DNA of 64,000 nt from NCBI RefSeq assembly GCF_018622995.1, contig NZ_CP076022.1:1488001-1552000 (forward strand), written 5' to 3'. The position numbers and the translations under genes were made by a program. The DNA is from Arthrobacter jiangjiafuii (lineage in GTDB: Bacteria > Actinomycetota > Actinomycetes > Actinomycetales > Micrococcaceae). Position 1 is the stretch's first letter; the number at the start of each line of letters is the position of its first letter. This document shows positions 16,903 to 24,970 of the stretch, piece by piece. A model generated the notes under the pieces. The model did not search any database and was not told the DNA's origin. It was given only the letters and a program-made list of their open reading frames with translations.

Positions 16903-17487
16903 ATGACTGATGCACCACAGCCGTCGGACGAAAAAGTCAGGGCCGCACTCGCTGAGATGATCGCCGGACTGGACCCCACGCTGGCCGAGCGCTTGGAACA
17001 CGACGTCGAATCCCACCTGGAACTCATCGCCCTGACCAACCGCGGGGCACGGGAAATGGAGCAGCTGCTGCAATCCTCCGTCACCTCGGCGCGTCTTGCC
17101 GGTGCCAGCTGGGAACGCATCGGGCAGCGGCTCGGCATGAGCCGGCAGGCGGCACAGCAGCGATTTGGCCGCGTGCCGGCAGAAGAGGGCACCGGTGACA
17201 CATTGCAGCGGCGCAGGCTGACACCGGTGACGGCCTTTGATGAGATGGAGGCCCTGGCCGAGGCCGGACGCCAGGGGTGGCATTCGGTGGGCTATGGCGC
17301 GTACTTCCACGATCTGGTCCGCTCGTCCGAGCAGTGGGAGCATCTGCGGGTTCCGGCTTTTGGTTCCGGTAGGCGGGGCCTGGAGAAGGCGGGCTGGCAG
17401 AAAATCGGAACTCTCTGGTTCCCGTGGGCGTACTACGCCCGGCCTACCGGGAAACCGGTGGAGGATGAAACCAAGGCCGCCGGATAG
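16903..17487 (+). CDS. hypothetical protein with a helix-turn-helix-like segment
   Basis: This is a 194-aa soluble protein. Residues about 67-88, GASWERIGQRLGMSRQAAQQ, look like a helix-turn-helix of the kind found in sigma-70-region-4-like and AsnC-like proteins; the N-terminal 60 residues are helical and charged. The C-terminal half (from about residue 110) is rich in aromatics (HSVGYGAYFHDLVRSSEQWEHL) and may bind a ligand. The promoter upstream carries two matching palindromes, which fits autoregulation. The family is not one I can name; a transcription factor is the best guess. Confidence 0.65.
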   Translation: MTDAPQPSDEKVRAALAEMIAGLDPTLAERLEHDVESHLELIALTNRGAREMEQLLQSSVTSARLAGASWERIGQRLGMSRQAAQQRFGRVPAEEGTGDTLQRRRLTPVTAFDEMEALAEAGRQGWHSVGYGAYFHDLVRSSEQWEHLRVPAFGSGRRGLEKAGWQKIGTLWFPWAYYARPTGKPVEDETKAAG

Positions 17488-17623
17488 GCCATGGATCCGT
17501 CAGCGCCGGAGCTGACCCGATCAGCAACGGGTTATCCCGTCCATCTGCCGGAAGCCATGGTTCCTCAGCTGCAAAATGCCAGCGGTGCTTGTGCCGCCGC
17601 GCCGCCGCGGGTTGGCTGGGCGC

Positions 17624-18187
17624 ATGGGAAAAGTCATCTACTCCGTGTTCTCCAGCCTGGACGGCTACAACACCGATGCCGAGAGGGACTTCTCCTGGGC
17701 CTTTCCGGACGACACCGTTGTGGCGGCACTGACCGCGGACCTGGCATCCGTGAGCACCTATCTGTACGGCCGGCGGATGTACGAAACCATGGCCGTGTGG
17801 GAAACCGACCCGACCGCCGCGGAGGGCTCGCCGGAATCAGCGAATTTCGCGGAGGTCTGGAAAGGCGCCGACAAGGTGGTCTTCTCCTCCACCCTTGAGG
17901 ATGTCTGGACCGAGCGGACCCGGCTGGAGCCTTCCTTCACCCTGAATACGCTTGAACGGGCAAAGGCCGAAGCCTCCGGAGACCTCACCATCGAGGGGCC
18001 GACGCTGGCCGGGACCGCGCTGCTGCTGGGGGCGGTCGACGTCGTCGAACTGCTGATCTGCCCTGTCACCGTGGGAGCGGGCACAAAAGTGTTCCCGGAC
18101 GGGCTGAAACTGGGGTTCCGGCTCGTCCGGGAACGGCGCTTCGACAACGGGATGGTGCAGGTCAGCTATGAGGTGGACCGACCCTAG
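17624..18187 (+). CDS. dihydrofolate reductase family protein (RibD C-terminal-like)
   Basis: This 187-aa cytosolic protein begins MGKVIYSVFSSLDGYNTD, the usual start of the YwjB/RibD-C group of DHFR-fold NADPH-dependent reductases. TYLYGRRMYETMAVW and LTIEGPTLAGTALLLGAVD (the dinucleotide loop region) are typical. These proteins are distinct from true folate DHFR and mostly of unknown substrate. The ATG at 17624 was chosen for the conserved N-terminus; the frame is open further upstream without similarity. Its end is 4 bp from the end of a small convergent gene. Confidence 0.88.
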   Translation: MGKVIYSVFSSLDGYNTDAERDFSWAFPDDTVVAALTADLASVSTYLYGRRMYETMAVWETDPTAAEGSPESANFAEVWKGADKVVFSSTLEDVWTERTRLEPSFTLNTLERAKAEASGDLTIEGPTLAGTALLLGAVDVVELLICPVTVGAGTKVFPDGLKLGFRLVRERRFDNGMVQVSYEVDRP

Positions 18188-18190
18188 GGT

Positions 18191-18403
18191 TCAGGAGCGG
18201 ACCTGGCTGGCCTCATACTTCTGCAGTGAGACCACCATGCCCAATCCGGTCAGCACCGCGCACCACAGCAGTGCCTGCCAGCACACGGCGCCCAGCCAGG
18301 CGATGACGCCCAGTGCCGTGAGCACCCCGGCAGCCGGGGTGCCCTCGGCGCCTAGAATGGATGGGTTCCCCCGCCGCCTGCCAGAAACCGTGGAGTCAGT
18401 CAT
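18191..18403 (-). CDS. small two-helix membrane protein
   Basis: This 70-aa protein has a basic N-terminus (MTDSTVSGRRRGN) and two hydrophobic segments (about 27-42 and 45-61, GVLTALGVIAWLGAVC and ALLWCAVLTGLGMVV) with a short polar tail, QKYEASQVRS. The pattern is that of small actinobacterial membrane proteins. Its ATG at 18403 sits in a CATG that is also the start of the oppositely oriented gene at 18402, so the two coding regions share three base pairs at their starts. No convincing Shine-Dalgarno sequence precedes it. Function unknown. Confidence 0.65.
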   Translation of the reverse strand: MTDSTVSGRRRGNPSILGAEGTPAAGVLTALGVIAWLGAVCWQALLWCAVLTGLGMVVSLQKYEASQVRS

Positions 18404-19055
18404 GTCCCGAGGTAAACACCATCCGCCGCGGCCGAAACCGGCCAACAGCGAAGGGATGCTGATTGCCAATGACCTGAAAAAGGACCGCGGCTGGACCGAA
18501 ACGCAGATCAAGACCTTCCTGCCGGAACCGGACCAGACGGCCCGGAATCCGTTTTCCCGCAAGGCGGCGCCGATGAAGCTCTATGCCCTGGACCGGGTGG
18601 AGGCCATCGAAGCAACGCCGGAGTACCAGAAGGCGCGGGAGGCATCCCGGACCCGGCAGCTGGCCGCCCGGGGGAGGGCCCTGGCCAAGAAGAAGGAAGC
18701 GGTGGCCGCCGCCGAGGCCCTGGAGTTGCGGATCGAGCCCGAACCGTGGCAGCAGATGCAGGACAAGGCAATTGAGCACTTCAACAGCAGGCTGCGCCGC
18801 AGCCAGTCACCGGCCAGCCGGAAAACCTCGACCGCCCGGCTGGACCGGCTCACGGTGAACTACCTGCGGCACAAGCAGACCTCCTACGAGGAGGAGCTGA
18901 AGGAGTTCAAGGGCGTGGTGGGCGTGGGGGAGGCGTACCTGGTGGTCCGCAACCGGATCCTGGACCTCATTGCCGAGACCTATCCTCCGCTGCGCACCGA
19001 GTGTGAGCGGCAGAAGTTCGACGCCCCGGAACTGCCCGACGGCGTCACGCTCTAG
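18402..19055 (+). CDS. conserved hypothetical protein, highly charged and helical
   Basis: This 217-aa basic protein starts MSRGKHHPPRPKPANSEG. It has a long charged, probably helical middle (residues 65-150; RTRQLAARGRALAKKKEAV) and ends in DGVTL. I do not recognise a named domain. The ATG at 18402 has GGAG 6 bases upstream; an in-frame ATG at 18357 would add 15 residues. Its start codon overlaps that of the divergent membrane-protein gene. The last 16 bases around its stop codon are repeated 560 bp downstream, past a GNAT gene. A nucleic-acid or ribosome-associated role would fit the charge but is speculation. Confidence 0.7.
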   Translation: MSRGKHHPPRPKPANSEGMLIANDLKKDRGWTETQIKTFLPEPDQTARNPFSRKAAPMKLYALDRVEAIEATPEYQKAREASRTRQLAARGRALAKKKEAVAAAEALELRIEPEPWQQMQDKAIEHFNSRLRRSQSPASRKTSTARLDRLTVNYLRHKQTSYEEELKEFKGVVGVGEAYLVVRNRILDLIAETYPPLRTECERQKFDAPELPDGVTL

Positions 19056-19058
19056 GCG
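19043..19058 (+). repeat. 16-bp direct repeat, left copy
   Basis: CGTCACGCTCTAGGCG, covering the stop codon of the preceding gene. An identical copy lies at 19603-19618; the GNAT gene is between them. Confidence 0.75.
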
Positions 19059-19106
19059 GGTACTCCCACCGCCGCCGTGGTCCCCGCAGTGTGAAAGACT
19101 CAGCCG

Positions 19107-19550
19107 GTGATCAGGAGCATCAAAATCTCAAACGAATACCTTCTGGTGGAGCGCGCGCCCGCGGCCGCTGACTACGTGCACCTGCGCGCGGCCGCTGGGC
19201 TGACACCCCGGCGGTTGGATCAGGCAGTTCCGGCATTGGCCGGCAGCTGGAAGGCTGTCCACATCCGGCATGTGGCAACCGGCGAGACGGTTGCGATGGG
19301 AAGGGTCATCGGTGACGGTGGTTGGTATTTCCACGTGGTGGATATGGCTGTCCTGCCGGCCCACCAGCGGCGGGGCTTGGGTGACGCGGTGTTGGGCTCC
19401 CTCCTGGCGGCCATCCGGGAACAAGCCCCGGAGAATGCCTATGTGAACCTGCTGGCGGATGTTCCCGGGCGGAGGCTCTACGAGCGGCATGGATTCCGGG
19501 AAACCGCCCCGGATTCCATCGGGATGGCCCTCACAGGCGACGGCCTGTAG
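19107..19550 (+). CDS. GNAT-family N-acetyltransferase
   Basis: This 147-aa acetyl-CoA-dependent acetyltransferase has the acetyl-CoA binding motif A visible as VLPAHQRRGLGDAVLGSLL, preceded by the strand WYFHVVDMAV; motif B follows with RRLYERHGFRETAP. The start is GTG at 19107 with no strong ribosome site. The gene sits between two identical 16-bp repeats (19043-19058 and 19603-19618) that duplicate the 3' end of the upstream gene, a hint that this segment was inserted. The acceptor substrate is unknown. Confidence 0.88.
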   Translation: MIRSIKISNEYLLVERAPAAADYVHLRAAAGLTPRRLDQAVPALAGSWKAVHIRHVATGETVAMGRVIGDGGWYFHVVDMAVLPAHQRRGLGDAVLGSLLAAIREQAPENAYVNLLADVPGRRLYERHGFRETAPDSIGMALTGDGL

Positions 19551-19602
19551 TCCGACCACGCCCCAATCTGCTAGCCGTAGCTCCACTGCAGGCCAAACGG
19601 CC

Positions 19603-19618
19603 CGTCACGCTCTAGGCG
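19603..19618 (+). repeat. 16-bp direct repeat, right copy
   Basis: Identical to 19043-19058 (CGTCACGCTCTAGGCG), here outside any gene, about 50 bp before the UvrA-like gene. The repeat period is 560 bp. Confidence 0.75.
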
Positions 19619-19671
19619 TAAGCATGCTTACCATTTAGGTGCCTGTGCACGGTTTCGTTAAGCTAAAAGGG

Positions 19672-22221
19672 ATGAGTACCGCAGAAATCTCCCCGAAAAC
19701 CGCCCGCAATAAGAGCACCGATCCAAGCACCAACGGCATGGTCCGCGTGCGCGGCGCGCAGGAGAACAACCTGCGCAACGTCGACGTCGACATTCCGCGC
19801 GACGCGATCGTCGCCTTCACCGGCGTCTCCGGATCGGGAAAGTCCTCGCTGGCCTTCGGCACCATCTACGCGGAAGCCCAGCGCCGCTACTTCGAGTCAG
19901 TGGCCCCCTATGCGCGGCGCCTGCTCGCCCAGGGGCACACGCCCAAGGTGGAGGAAATCACCGGGCTGCCTCCCGCCGTCGCACTCCAGCAGCGCCGCGG
20001 CACCCCCAGTTCCCGCTCCACCGTGGGGACGCTCACCACGCTCTCGAACTCCATGCGGATGCTCTTCTCCCGCGGCGGCACCTATCCGGCCGATGCCGAA
20101 CCCGGCAGCCTGGACTCCGACGCGTTCTCGCCCAACACCGCCGCCGGCGCCTGCCGCGAATGCTCCGGTCTGGGCATCGCGCATACCGTCACCGAGGACT
20201 CGCTGGTGCCGGATCCCACCCTGTCGATCCGCGACGGCGCGATTGCGGCCTGGCCCGGCGCCTGGCAGGGCAAGAACCTGCGCGACATCCTCATCCAGCT
20301 CGGCTACGACGTCGACGTGCCGTGGAAAAAGCTGCCCAAAAAGGACCGCGACTGGATCCTGTTCACCGAGGAACAGCCCGTCGTGATGATCACCCCGCAG
20401 CGCGACCGCGTGGCCAAACCGTACAAGGGAAAGTTCTGGAGCGCGAAGTCCTACGTGCTGCACACGCTGGCCGATTCCGGCAGTGAGCAGATGCGCAAGC
20501 GCGTGCTCGAGTACATGGTCTCCGGTCCCTGCCCGGTCTGCGGCGGCGCCGGCCTGCGCCCCGAGGCCCTGGCCGTCACCTTCGCCGGCCGGAACATCGC
20601 CGAACTCAACGGCGCCACCCTGGCCGAACTGGCCGAGATCATCCGGCCGACGGCGGAGCTCAAGTCCGCCGGCACCGCCTCCCGCGCCAAGGCCTCCAAC
20701 GAGGACACCGAAGTGGCCGTCACGGTGACCCGCGACCTGCTCTCCCGGCTGCAGGTGCTCATCGACCTGGGGCTGGGCTACCTCAGCCTGTCCAGGTCCA
20801 CCCCCACCCTCTCGCCCGGGGAAATGCAGCGGCTGCGGATCGCCACCCAGCTGCGCTCGGGCCTGTTCGGGGTCATCTATGTGCTCGACGAGCCCTCCGC
20901 CGGCCTGCATCCGGCCGACGCCGAACCGCTGCTGGCGGTCCTGCAGGAGCTGAAGGACGCCGGAAACTCGGTGTTCGTCGTCGAGCACAACATGGACGTG
21001 GTGCGCAGTGCCGAGTGGATCGTGGATGTGGGTCCGCAGGCCGGCGACGGCGGCGGCACAGTGCTCTACAGTGGCCCCGTTGCGGGGCTGGCCGACGTGG
21101 CTGAAAGCGCCACCCGGCCGTTCCTCTTCGGCGAGGCCGAGGATATCGCGCCGACCCGGCGGACTCCCGACCGGTGGCTGAACCTCAAGGGCATCACCCG
21201 GCACAACCTGCGCGAGCTCGACGCCGAGGTTCCGCTGGGCGTGCTCACCGCCGTCACCGGTGTCTCCGGCTCCGGCAAGTCCACGCTGGTCAGCCAGGTG
21301 CTGGCCGAAACCGTGGGGGAGCACGTCAACGGCTCGGCTGCCGCTGCCGCTGCTTCGGCTGAAGACAGCGAGGGCGAAGCGGACGACGACGTCGATCCCG
21401 GCGCCTCCGTGCGCGACATCGCCGGCCTGGAGCATCTGGACCGCCTGGTGAAGGTGGACCAGCGGCCCATCGGCCGCACGCCGCGCTCGAACCTGGCCAC
21501 CTACACCGGCCTGTTCGACGCCGTCCGCAAGCTTTACGCCGGCACCGACGAGGCCCGGGCCCGCGGCTACAACGCCGGCCGCTTCTCCTTCAACATGGCC
21601 GGCGGACGCTGCGAAACCTGCCAGGGCGAGGGCTTCCTCGCCGTGGAACTGCTCTTCCTGCCCGGCACCTACGGACCCTGCCCGCAGTGCCACGGCGCCC
21701 GCTACAACGAGGAAACCCTCGAGGTCACCTACCGCGGCAAGAGCATCGCCGATGTGCTGGCCATGCGGGTGGAAACCGCGGCGGAGTTCCTCGCCGACGT
21801 GCCGGGTCCAGCGCGCAGCCTGCGTACCCTGCTCGACGTCGGCCTCGGCTACCTGCGCCTGGGCCAGCCCGCCACCGAGCTTTCCGGCGGCGAGGCGCAG
21901 CGCATCAAGCTCGCCACCGAGCTGCAGCGGGCCCGCCGGGGCCACACCCTGTACCTGCTCGACGAGCCGACCACCGGGCTGCATCCCCAGGATGTCCGCC
22001 TCCTGCTGGCGCAGCTGAACCGGCTCGTGGACGCCGGGAACACCGTGGTGGTCGTGGAGCACTCCATGAACGTGGTGGCCGCGGCGGACTGGGTGATCGA
22101 CATGGGCCCCTCCGGTGGAGATGCCGGCGGCCGGATCATCTGCGCCGGAACTCCCGCCGAGGTGGCAGACTGCTCGGCGAGCCGCACCTCGACGTACCTG
22201 GCCGCGGCCCTGGGCCGATAG
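19672..22221 (+). CDS. UvrA2-like excinuclease ABC subunit A paralogue
   Basis: This 849-aa twin-ABC ATPase has Walker A motifs at residues 51-59 (GVSGSGKSS) and about 530 (GVSGSGKST), zinc-finger cysteines in CRECSGLG...CPVCGGAG and CETCQGEGF...CPQCHGARY, and signatures LSPGEMQR and LSGGEAQR. The length is roughly 100 residues below standard UvrA and the first signature has Pro instead of Gly, both features of the UvrA2 class, which is linked to DNA repair accessory functions or resistance to DNA-binding drugs. An acidic Ala/Glu/Asp insert lies at about 557-578. AAAAGGG is just upstream of ATG 19672. It stands apart from uvrB/uvrC. Confidence 0.88.
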   Translation: MSTAEISPKTARNKSTDPSTNGMVRVRGAQENNLRNVDVDIPRDAIVAFTGVSGSGKSSLAFGTIYAEAQRRYFESVAPYARRLLAQGHTPKVEEITGLPPAVALQQRRGTPSSRSTVGTLTTLSNSMRMLFSRGGTYPADAEPGSLDSDAFSPNTAAGACRECSGLGIAHTVTEDSLVPDPTLSIRDGAIAAWPGAWQGKNLRDILIQLGYDVDVPWKKLPKKDRDWILFTEEQPVVMITPQRDRVAKPYKGKFWSAKSYVLHTLADSGSEQMRKRVLEYMVSGPCPVCGGAGLRPEALAVTFAGRNIAELNGATLAELAEIIRPTAELKSAGTASRAKASNEDTEVAVTVTRDLLSRLQVLIDLGLGYLSLSRSTPTLSPGEMQRLRIATQLRSGLFGVIYVLDEPSAGLHPADAEPLLAVLQELKDAGNSVFVVEHNMDVVRSAEWIVDVGPQAGDGGGTVLYSGPVAGLADVAESATRPFLFGEAEDIAPTRRTPDRWLNLKGITRHNLRELDAEVPLGVLTAVTGVSGSGKSTLVSQVLAETVGEHVNGSAAAAAASAEDSEGEADDDVDPGASVRDIAGLEHLDRLVKVDQRPIGRTPRSNLATYTGLFDAVRKLYAGTDEARARGYNAGRFSFNMAGGRCETCQGEGFLAVELLFLPGTYGPCPQCHGARYNEETLEVTYRGKSIADVLAMRVETAAEFLADVPGPARSLRTLLDVGLGYLRLGQPATELSGGEAQRIKLATELQRARRGHTLYLLDEPTTGLHPQDVRLLLAQLNRLVDAGNTVVVVEHSMNVVAAADWVIDMGPSGGDAGGRIICAGTPAEVADCSASRTSTYLAAALGR

Positions 22222-22254
22222 CGGCGTTACGTCTCTCGGGGGATTGGGCCGGTA

Positions 22255-22286
22255 GGTTGGGTCCTGATCTTATTCAGGACCCAACC
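22255..22286. promoter_or_regulatory. 13-bp perfect hairpin between the uvrA2-like gene and the DinB-like gene
   Basis: GGTTGGGTCCTGA (22255-22267), loop TCTTAT, TCAGGACCCAACC (22274-22286). No T tract follows, and AGAGGA (the likely ribosome site of the DinB gene) begins only 3 bases later. It could be a terminator, an operator or an RNA element controlling the ATG at 22307. Confidence 0.6.
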
Positions 22287-22306
22287 GCAGAGGACGGAAC
22301 CCCGCT

Positions 22307-22822
22307 ATGACCGCTGACGACCTGACGGTTGATGACCGTCCCGAACCGCCGGACGCCGGGGGCGAACGTGAGATCCTCTGCGGCTTCCTGGACTTCCTGC
22401 GCGCCACCGCGGTCTTCAAGGCCCGCGGGCTCAGCGACGAGGACGCCTCCCGCCGGCTGCTGCCCTCGCTCACCACCGTCTCGGGGCTGCTGCGGCATCT
22501 GGCCGACGTCGAGCGGGTCTGGTTCCGTGAGCGGCTTGACGGACAGGCCGGAGTCCCCACGCGGTGGTCCGATGCAGAGCCCGACGGCGAATTCCTCGTC
22601 GGCCCCGGCGACAGCCTGGCCGCGATCATCAAGGACTACGAAGACGCCTGCGCCGAATCGCGCGCCGTGCTCTCCCGCTACGATCTCGACGATCCGTGTG
22701 CCGGCACACCCGCCGGGCACAACGTGCGCTGGGTCCTGACCCACATGATCGAGGAAACCGGACGGCACTGCGGGCATCTGGATATTCTCCGCGAACTGCT
22801 CGACGGCGCTACGGGGGAGTAG
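22307..22822 (+). CDS. DinB/DUF664 family protein
   Basis: This 171-aa four-helix-bundle protein belongs to the DinB/YfiT-like superfamily, which includes mycothiol- or bacillithiol-dependent S-transferases. The conserved metal histidines are in LRHLADVERVWFRERL and in HMIEETGRHCGHLDILRELL, typical of the DUF664 subgroup common in actinobacteria. A perfect 13-bp hairpin lies 20 bp before the start, placing AGAGGA immediately after it. A thiol-dependent detoxification role is inferred from the family. Confidence 0.85.
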   Translation: MTADDLTVDDRPEPPDAGGEREILCGFLDFLRATAVFKARGLSDEDASRRLLPSLTTVSGLLRHLADVERVWFRERLDGQAGVPTRWSDAEPDGEFLVGPGDSLAAIIKDYEDACAESRAVLSRYDLDDPCAGTPAGHNVRWVLTHMIEETGRHCGHLDILRELLDGATGE

Positions 22823-22851
22823 CGCGGAGTACCGGAAGCCCCGGAGGCCGG

Positions 22852-23289
22852 TCAGGCGCCGTCGTTCTCTTCCAGCCAGGCCTTGAGACCGTCGTAGATC
22901 TCCACGGTGTCGCGCTCGACGGCGTCGGCGGTGGCTCCGCTCAGTCCGTAGAGCCGCACGCTGAAGACGCAGTCCCGGTCACCGGTGGGGGTGATCAGAT
23001 ACTCCAGCGTGCCGGCTGGTTCCTCGGCCACCCGCTCGTCCCAGCGGGCGTCGAAGGTGAGGACAAGCCGGTACGGTGCCTCCGCCTCCTGGACGGTTCC
23101 TACGATGAGGTTGTTGCCGCCGTCGTCGTACAGGGCGTAGTCACTGCCCGGTTCCATGCTTCCACGGAGCCGTGAATCCCACATCCAGCTGCGCTGAACG
23201 TTGGAAGACGTCAGAGCGCGCCAGACGTCTTCGGCCGGACAGGCCAGCGTTGTGGAGTAGATGGTTTCGATGGAGGCAGCGTTGGGCAT
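22852..23289 (-). CDS. SRPBCC / AHSA1-like domain protein
   Basis: This 145-aa single-domain protein has the helix-grip (START-like) fold: CPAEDVWRALTSSNVQRSWM is the typical first helix region, and the C-terminal long helix is AVERDTVEIYDGLKAWLEEN. It resembles Aha1-C (AHSA1) proteins, which bind hydrophobic ligands or partner proteins. ATG 23289 was selected because AAAGG precedes it and family similarity starts there. It converges with the DinB gene and may form a transcription unit with the upstream minus-strand GNAT gene. Confidence 0.85.
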   Translation of the reverse strand: MPNAASIETIYSTTLACPAEDVWRALTSSNVQRSWMWDSRLRGSMEPGSDYALYDDGGNNLIVGTVQEAEAPYRLVLTFDARWDERVAEEPAGTLEYLITPTGDRDCVFSVRLYGLSGATADAVERDTVEIYDGLKAWLEENDGA

Positions 23290-23456
23290 GGTGGTGACCT
23301 TTCCAGTCTTGGGAGCGGGATGCGGAGCGCGGCAGGCAACCACGGCGATCCGGACCGATGGGCCGAGACTAGTGCAGCTTCCCACGGGGCAACAGTGTCG
23401 AACCTGCTATTTGCCCCTCTGGCCGTGAAACAGGAGGTGCCCAAGTGGCCTGTGGG

Positions 23457-23897
23457 TCAGGCGTCGAACCGGACAAACGCTCGCAGCGGCAGCCCGCCGT
23501 CGTCGTCGGCCGCTTCTCCGCCGGCCTGCCGGTAGCCCAAGGCCTCGTAAAACGCCTTCTGTCCGGGTTCGGTGTCGGTGAGCAGCACCTTCTGCCGCAC
23601 GTGCGCAAACGGGGCCAGGACCAGCTCGGCGAGCTGCCGGCCCAAGCCGGTGCGCTGATGCCGCGGGTCCACCAGGATGTCCTGCAGATAGCAGATGGAG
23701 TGCCCGTCCGAGACGACGCGGGCCAGGCCCACCAGCTCCGCGTCCTCCCAGGCCACTGCCACACGCGTCGACCCGGCGAGGGCGGCGGCCAGGGTCTGCG
23801 GGCTGTCGGTATAGGCACTCCAGCCCACGGCGTCGTAAAGGCGGACGACGGCGGCAAGGGGCAGGTCGGCGCCGGCGGCGTATTCGAGGGATGGCAT
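23457..23897 (-). CDS. GNAT-family N-acetyltransferase
   Basis: This 146-aa acetyltransferase carries the motif A loop QRTGLGRQLAELVL, preceded by YLQDILVDPRHQ, and motif B as AFYEALGYRQAGG. DAVGWSAYTDSP near the N-terminus is characteristic of a GNAT subgroup common in actinobacteria and Firmicutes. It is on the minus strand, upstream of the SRPBCC gene. The substrate is not predictable. Confidence 0.9.
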   Translation of the reverse strand: MPSLEYAAGADLPLAAVVRLYDAVGWSAYTDSPQTLAAALAGSTRVAVAWEDAELVGLARVVSDGHSICYLQDILVDPRHQRTGLGRQLAELVLAPFAHVRQKVLLTDTEPGQKAFYEALGYRQAGGEAADDDGGLPLRAFVRFDA

Positions 23898-23964
23898 GCC
23901 GACAGCCTACGCGGCGGCGGGGTGGGTTCCGGGGATCCCTTGTGCGCGGGAGGTTCGGCTGGCA

Positions 23965-23981
23965 CTATCGATTTACGATAG
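23965..23981. promoter_or_regulatory. palindrome CTATCG-N5-CGATAG upstream of the DUF2975 gene
   Basis: CTATCG (23965-23970), ATTTA, CGATAG (23976-23981), perfect 6-bp arms, 34 bp before the GTG at 24016. It suits a dimeric repressor. DUF2975 genes are usually paired with a small Cro/CI-type HTH gene, which is missing here. Confidence 0.55.
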
Positions 23982-24015
23982 ATAGTTGCCGACAATCAAT
24001 CACCGGGGGATCCAC

Positions 24016-24489
24016 GTGACCAGAGACGCCATCGCTGAGCTGAAGCTGATCCTTGCCATCCTGTTCGCCGCGGCGGTGGTGGCCCAGACCGTCATCCTGC
24101 CGTGGATGGCTGCCGACATAGTCGCCCACTTTCCGGAAGTCCAAAGCCTGCGGCAGCCCATCCTGGTGCTGTCCGTGCTCGCCGTGGCCTGCATCGAGGC
24201 GGCGCTGCTCTGTCTATGGAGACTGCTGACCCTGGCGGGGTTGAAGCGGACCTCCGGGCGCCAGTTCCTCCGCTGCCTGGACGCGCTGGTGGTGTCGCTG
24301 CTGGCTGGCGCCATACTGATGGGCTCAATGCTTGCCATGATCACGGAAGCGGACCAGGGAACCGGCGGCCCGATACCCCCGCTGGTGCTGCTGACGGGAA
24401 TAGGCGGGTGCACTGTTGCGGCACTCATTGTCTTAGCGAAGCGGCGCCAGCTTACCGTTGCAGCTGAACGGGAGACCCGTCGTGCCTGA
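24016..24489 (+). CDS. DUF2975-like membrane protein
   Basis: This 157-aa protein has four predicted membrane helices (about 9-31, 46-70, 90-112, 124-144) and the first-loop pattern LPWMAADIVAHFPEV seen in DUF2975 proteins. GTG 24016 is preferred over an in-frame TTG at 23986 because CCGGGGGA precedes it. DUF2975 genes normally precede a YozG-type HTH regulator; here the next gene encodes another membrane protein instead, overlapping by 8 bp. Function unknown. Confidence 0.75.
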   Translation: MTRDAIAELKLILAILFAAAVVAQTVILPWMAADIVAHFPEVQSLRQPILVLSVLAVACIEAALLCLWRLLTLAGLKRTSGRQFLRCLDALVVSLLAGAILMGSMLAMITEADQGTGGPIPPLVLLTGIGGCTVAALIVLAKRRQLTVAAERETRRA

Positions 24490-24865
24490 GCCCTTCGGGA
24501 TAACGGAACGTGTACGCAGGGGTGACGAGGTGTGGCTGGGCATCGCCATCGGGTTCCTATGCCTGGCTCCGATCACTACGCTGTTCGCCTTCGGTTCCGG
24601 TTTCGATTTTGATCCGGATGACTATCCGGGCTCGTACTATCTGGAGCAGATTCCCCGGCGGCAGACTGTGATGGCCATAACCATGGCGGTTCCGGCTGTC
24701 TCTGCCCTTGCGGCAGCGTTCGGGGCGGTCCGGCAGCCCCGGCGCTGGCAGAAGACTTGCGCTGCAGCAGTGCTTTTTGTGCTGGCAATGCTGGATTTGT
24801 GGATCTGCTGGGTGCTGGGACTTGATGCCGTTGAGAGTGCCAAACGGTATTCGGAGATGTTCTAG
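24482..24865 (+). CDS. small membrane protein of unknown family
   Basis: This 127-aa protein has three hydrophobic segments (about 18-36, 56-78, 90-112) separated by short charged loops; FGSGFDFDPDDYPGS forms an acidic outer loop. GTG 24482 overlaps the end of the DUF2975 gene by 8 bp, with GGGAG upstream, indicating translational coupling. I do not recognise the family. It takes the place where a small HTH regulator would be expected. Confidence 0.6.
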   Translation: MPEPFGITERVRRGDEVWLGIAIGFLCLAPITTLFAFGSGFDFDPDDYPGSYYLEQIPRRQTVMAITMAVPAVSALAAAFGAVRQPRRWQKTCAAAVLFVLAMLDLWICWVLGLDAVESAKRYSEMF

Positions 24866-24970
24866 CCACGTTCATTTAATTTCGGTCTTATCCCGAACCG
24901 CGGCAGGCCGTGCTGTGTTCGTCCGGTGATACGATTCCGAAAAGTAAATGCAGGCAGCGAGGGGATCACA

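Noticed and set aside
17491-17898. 135-codon plus frame overlapping the DHFR-like gene
   Set aside because: Out of frame with a clear DHFR-family protein and without any motif.
19897-22062. 721-codon minus-strand frame
   Set aside because: Antisense to the UvrA2-like gene, low-complexity Gly/Ala/Val/Gln composition, no domain.
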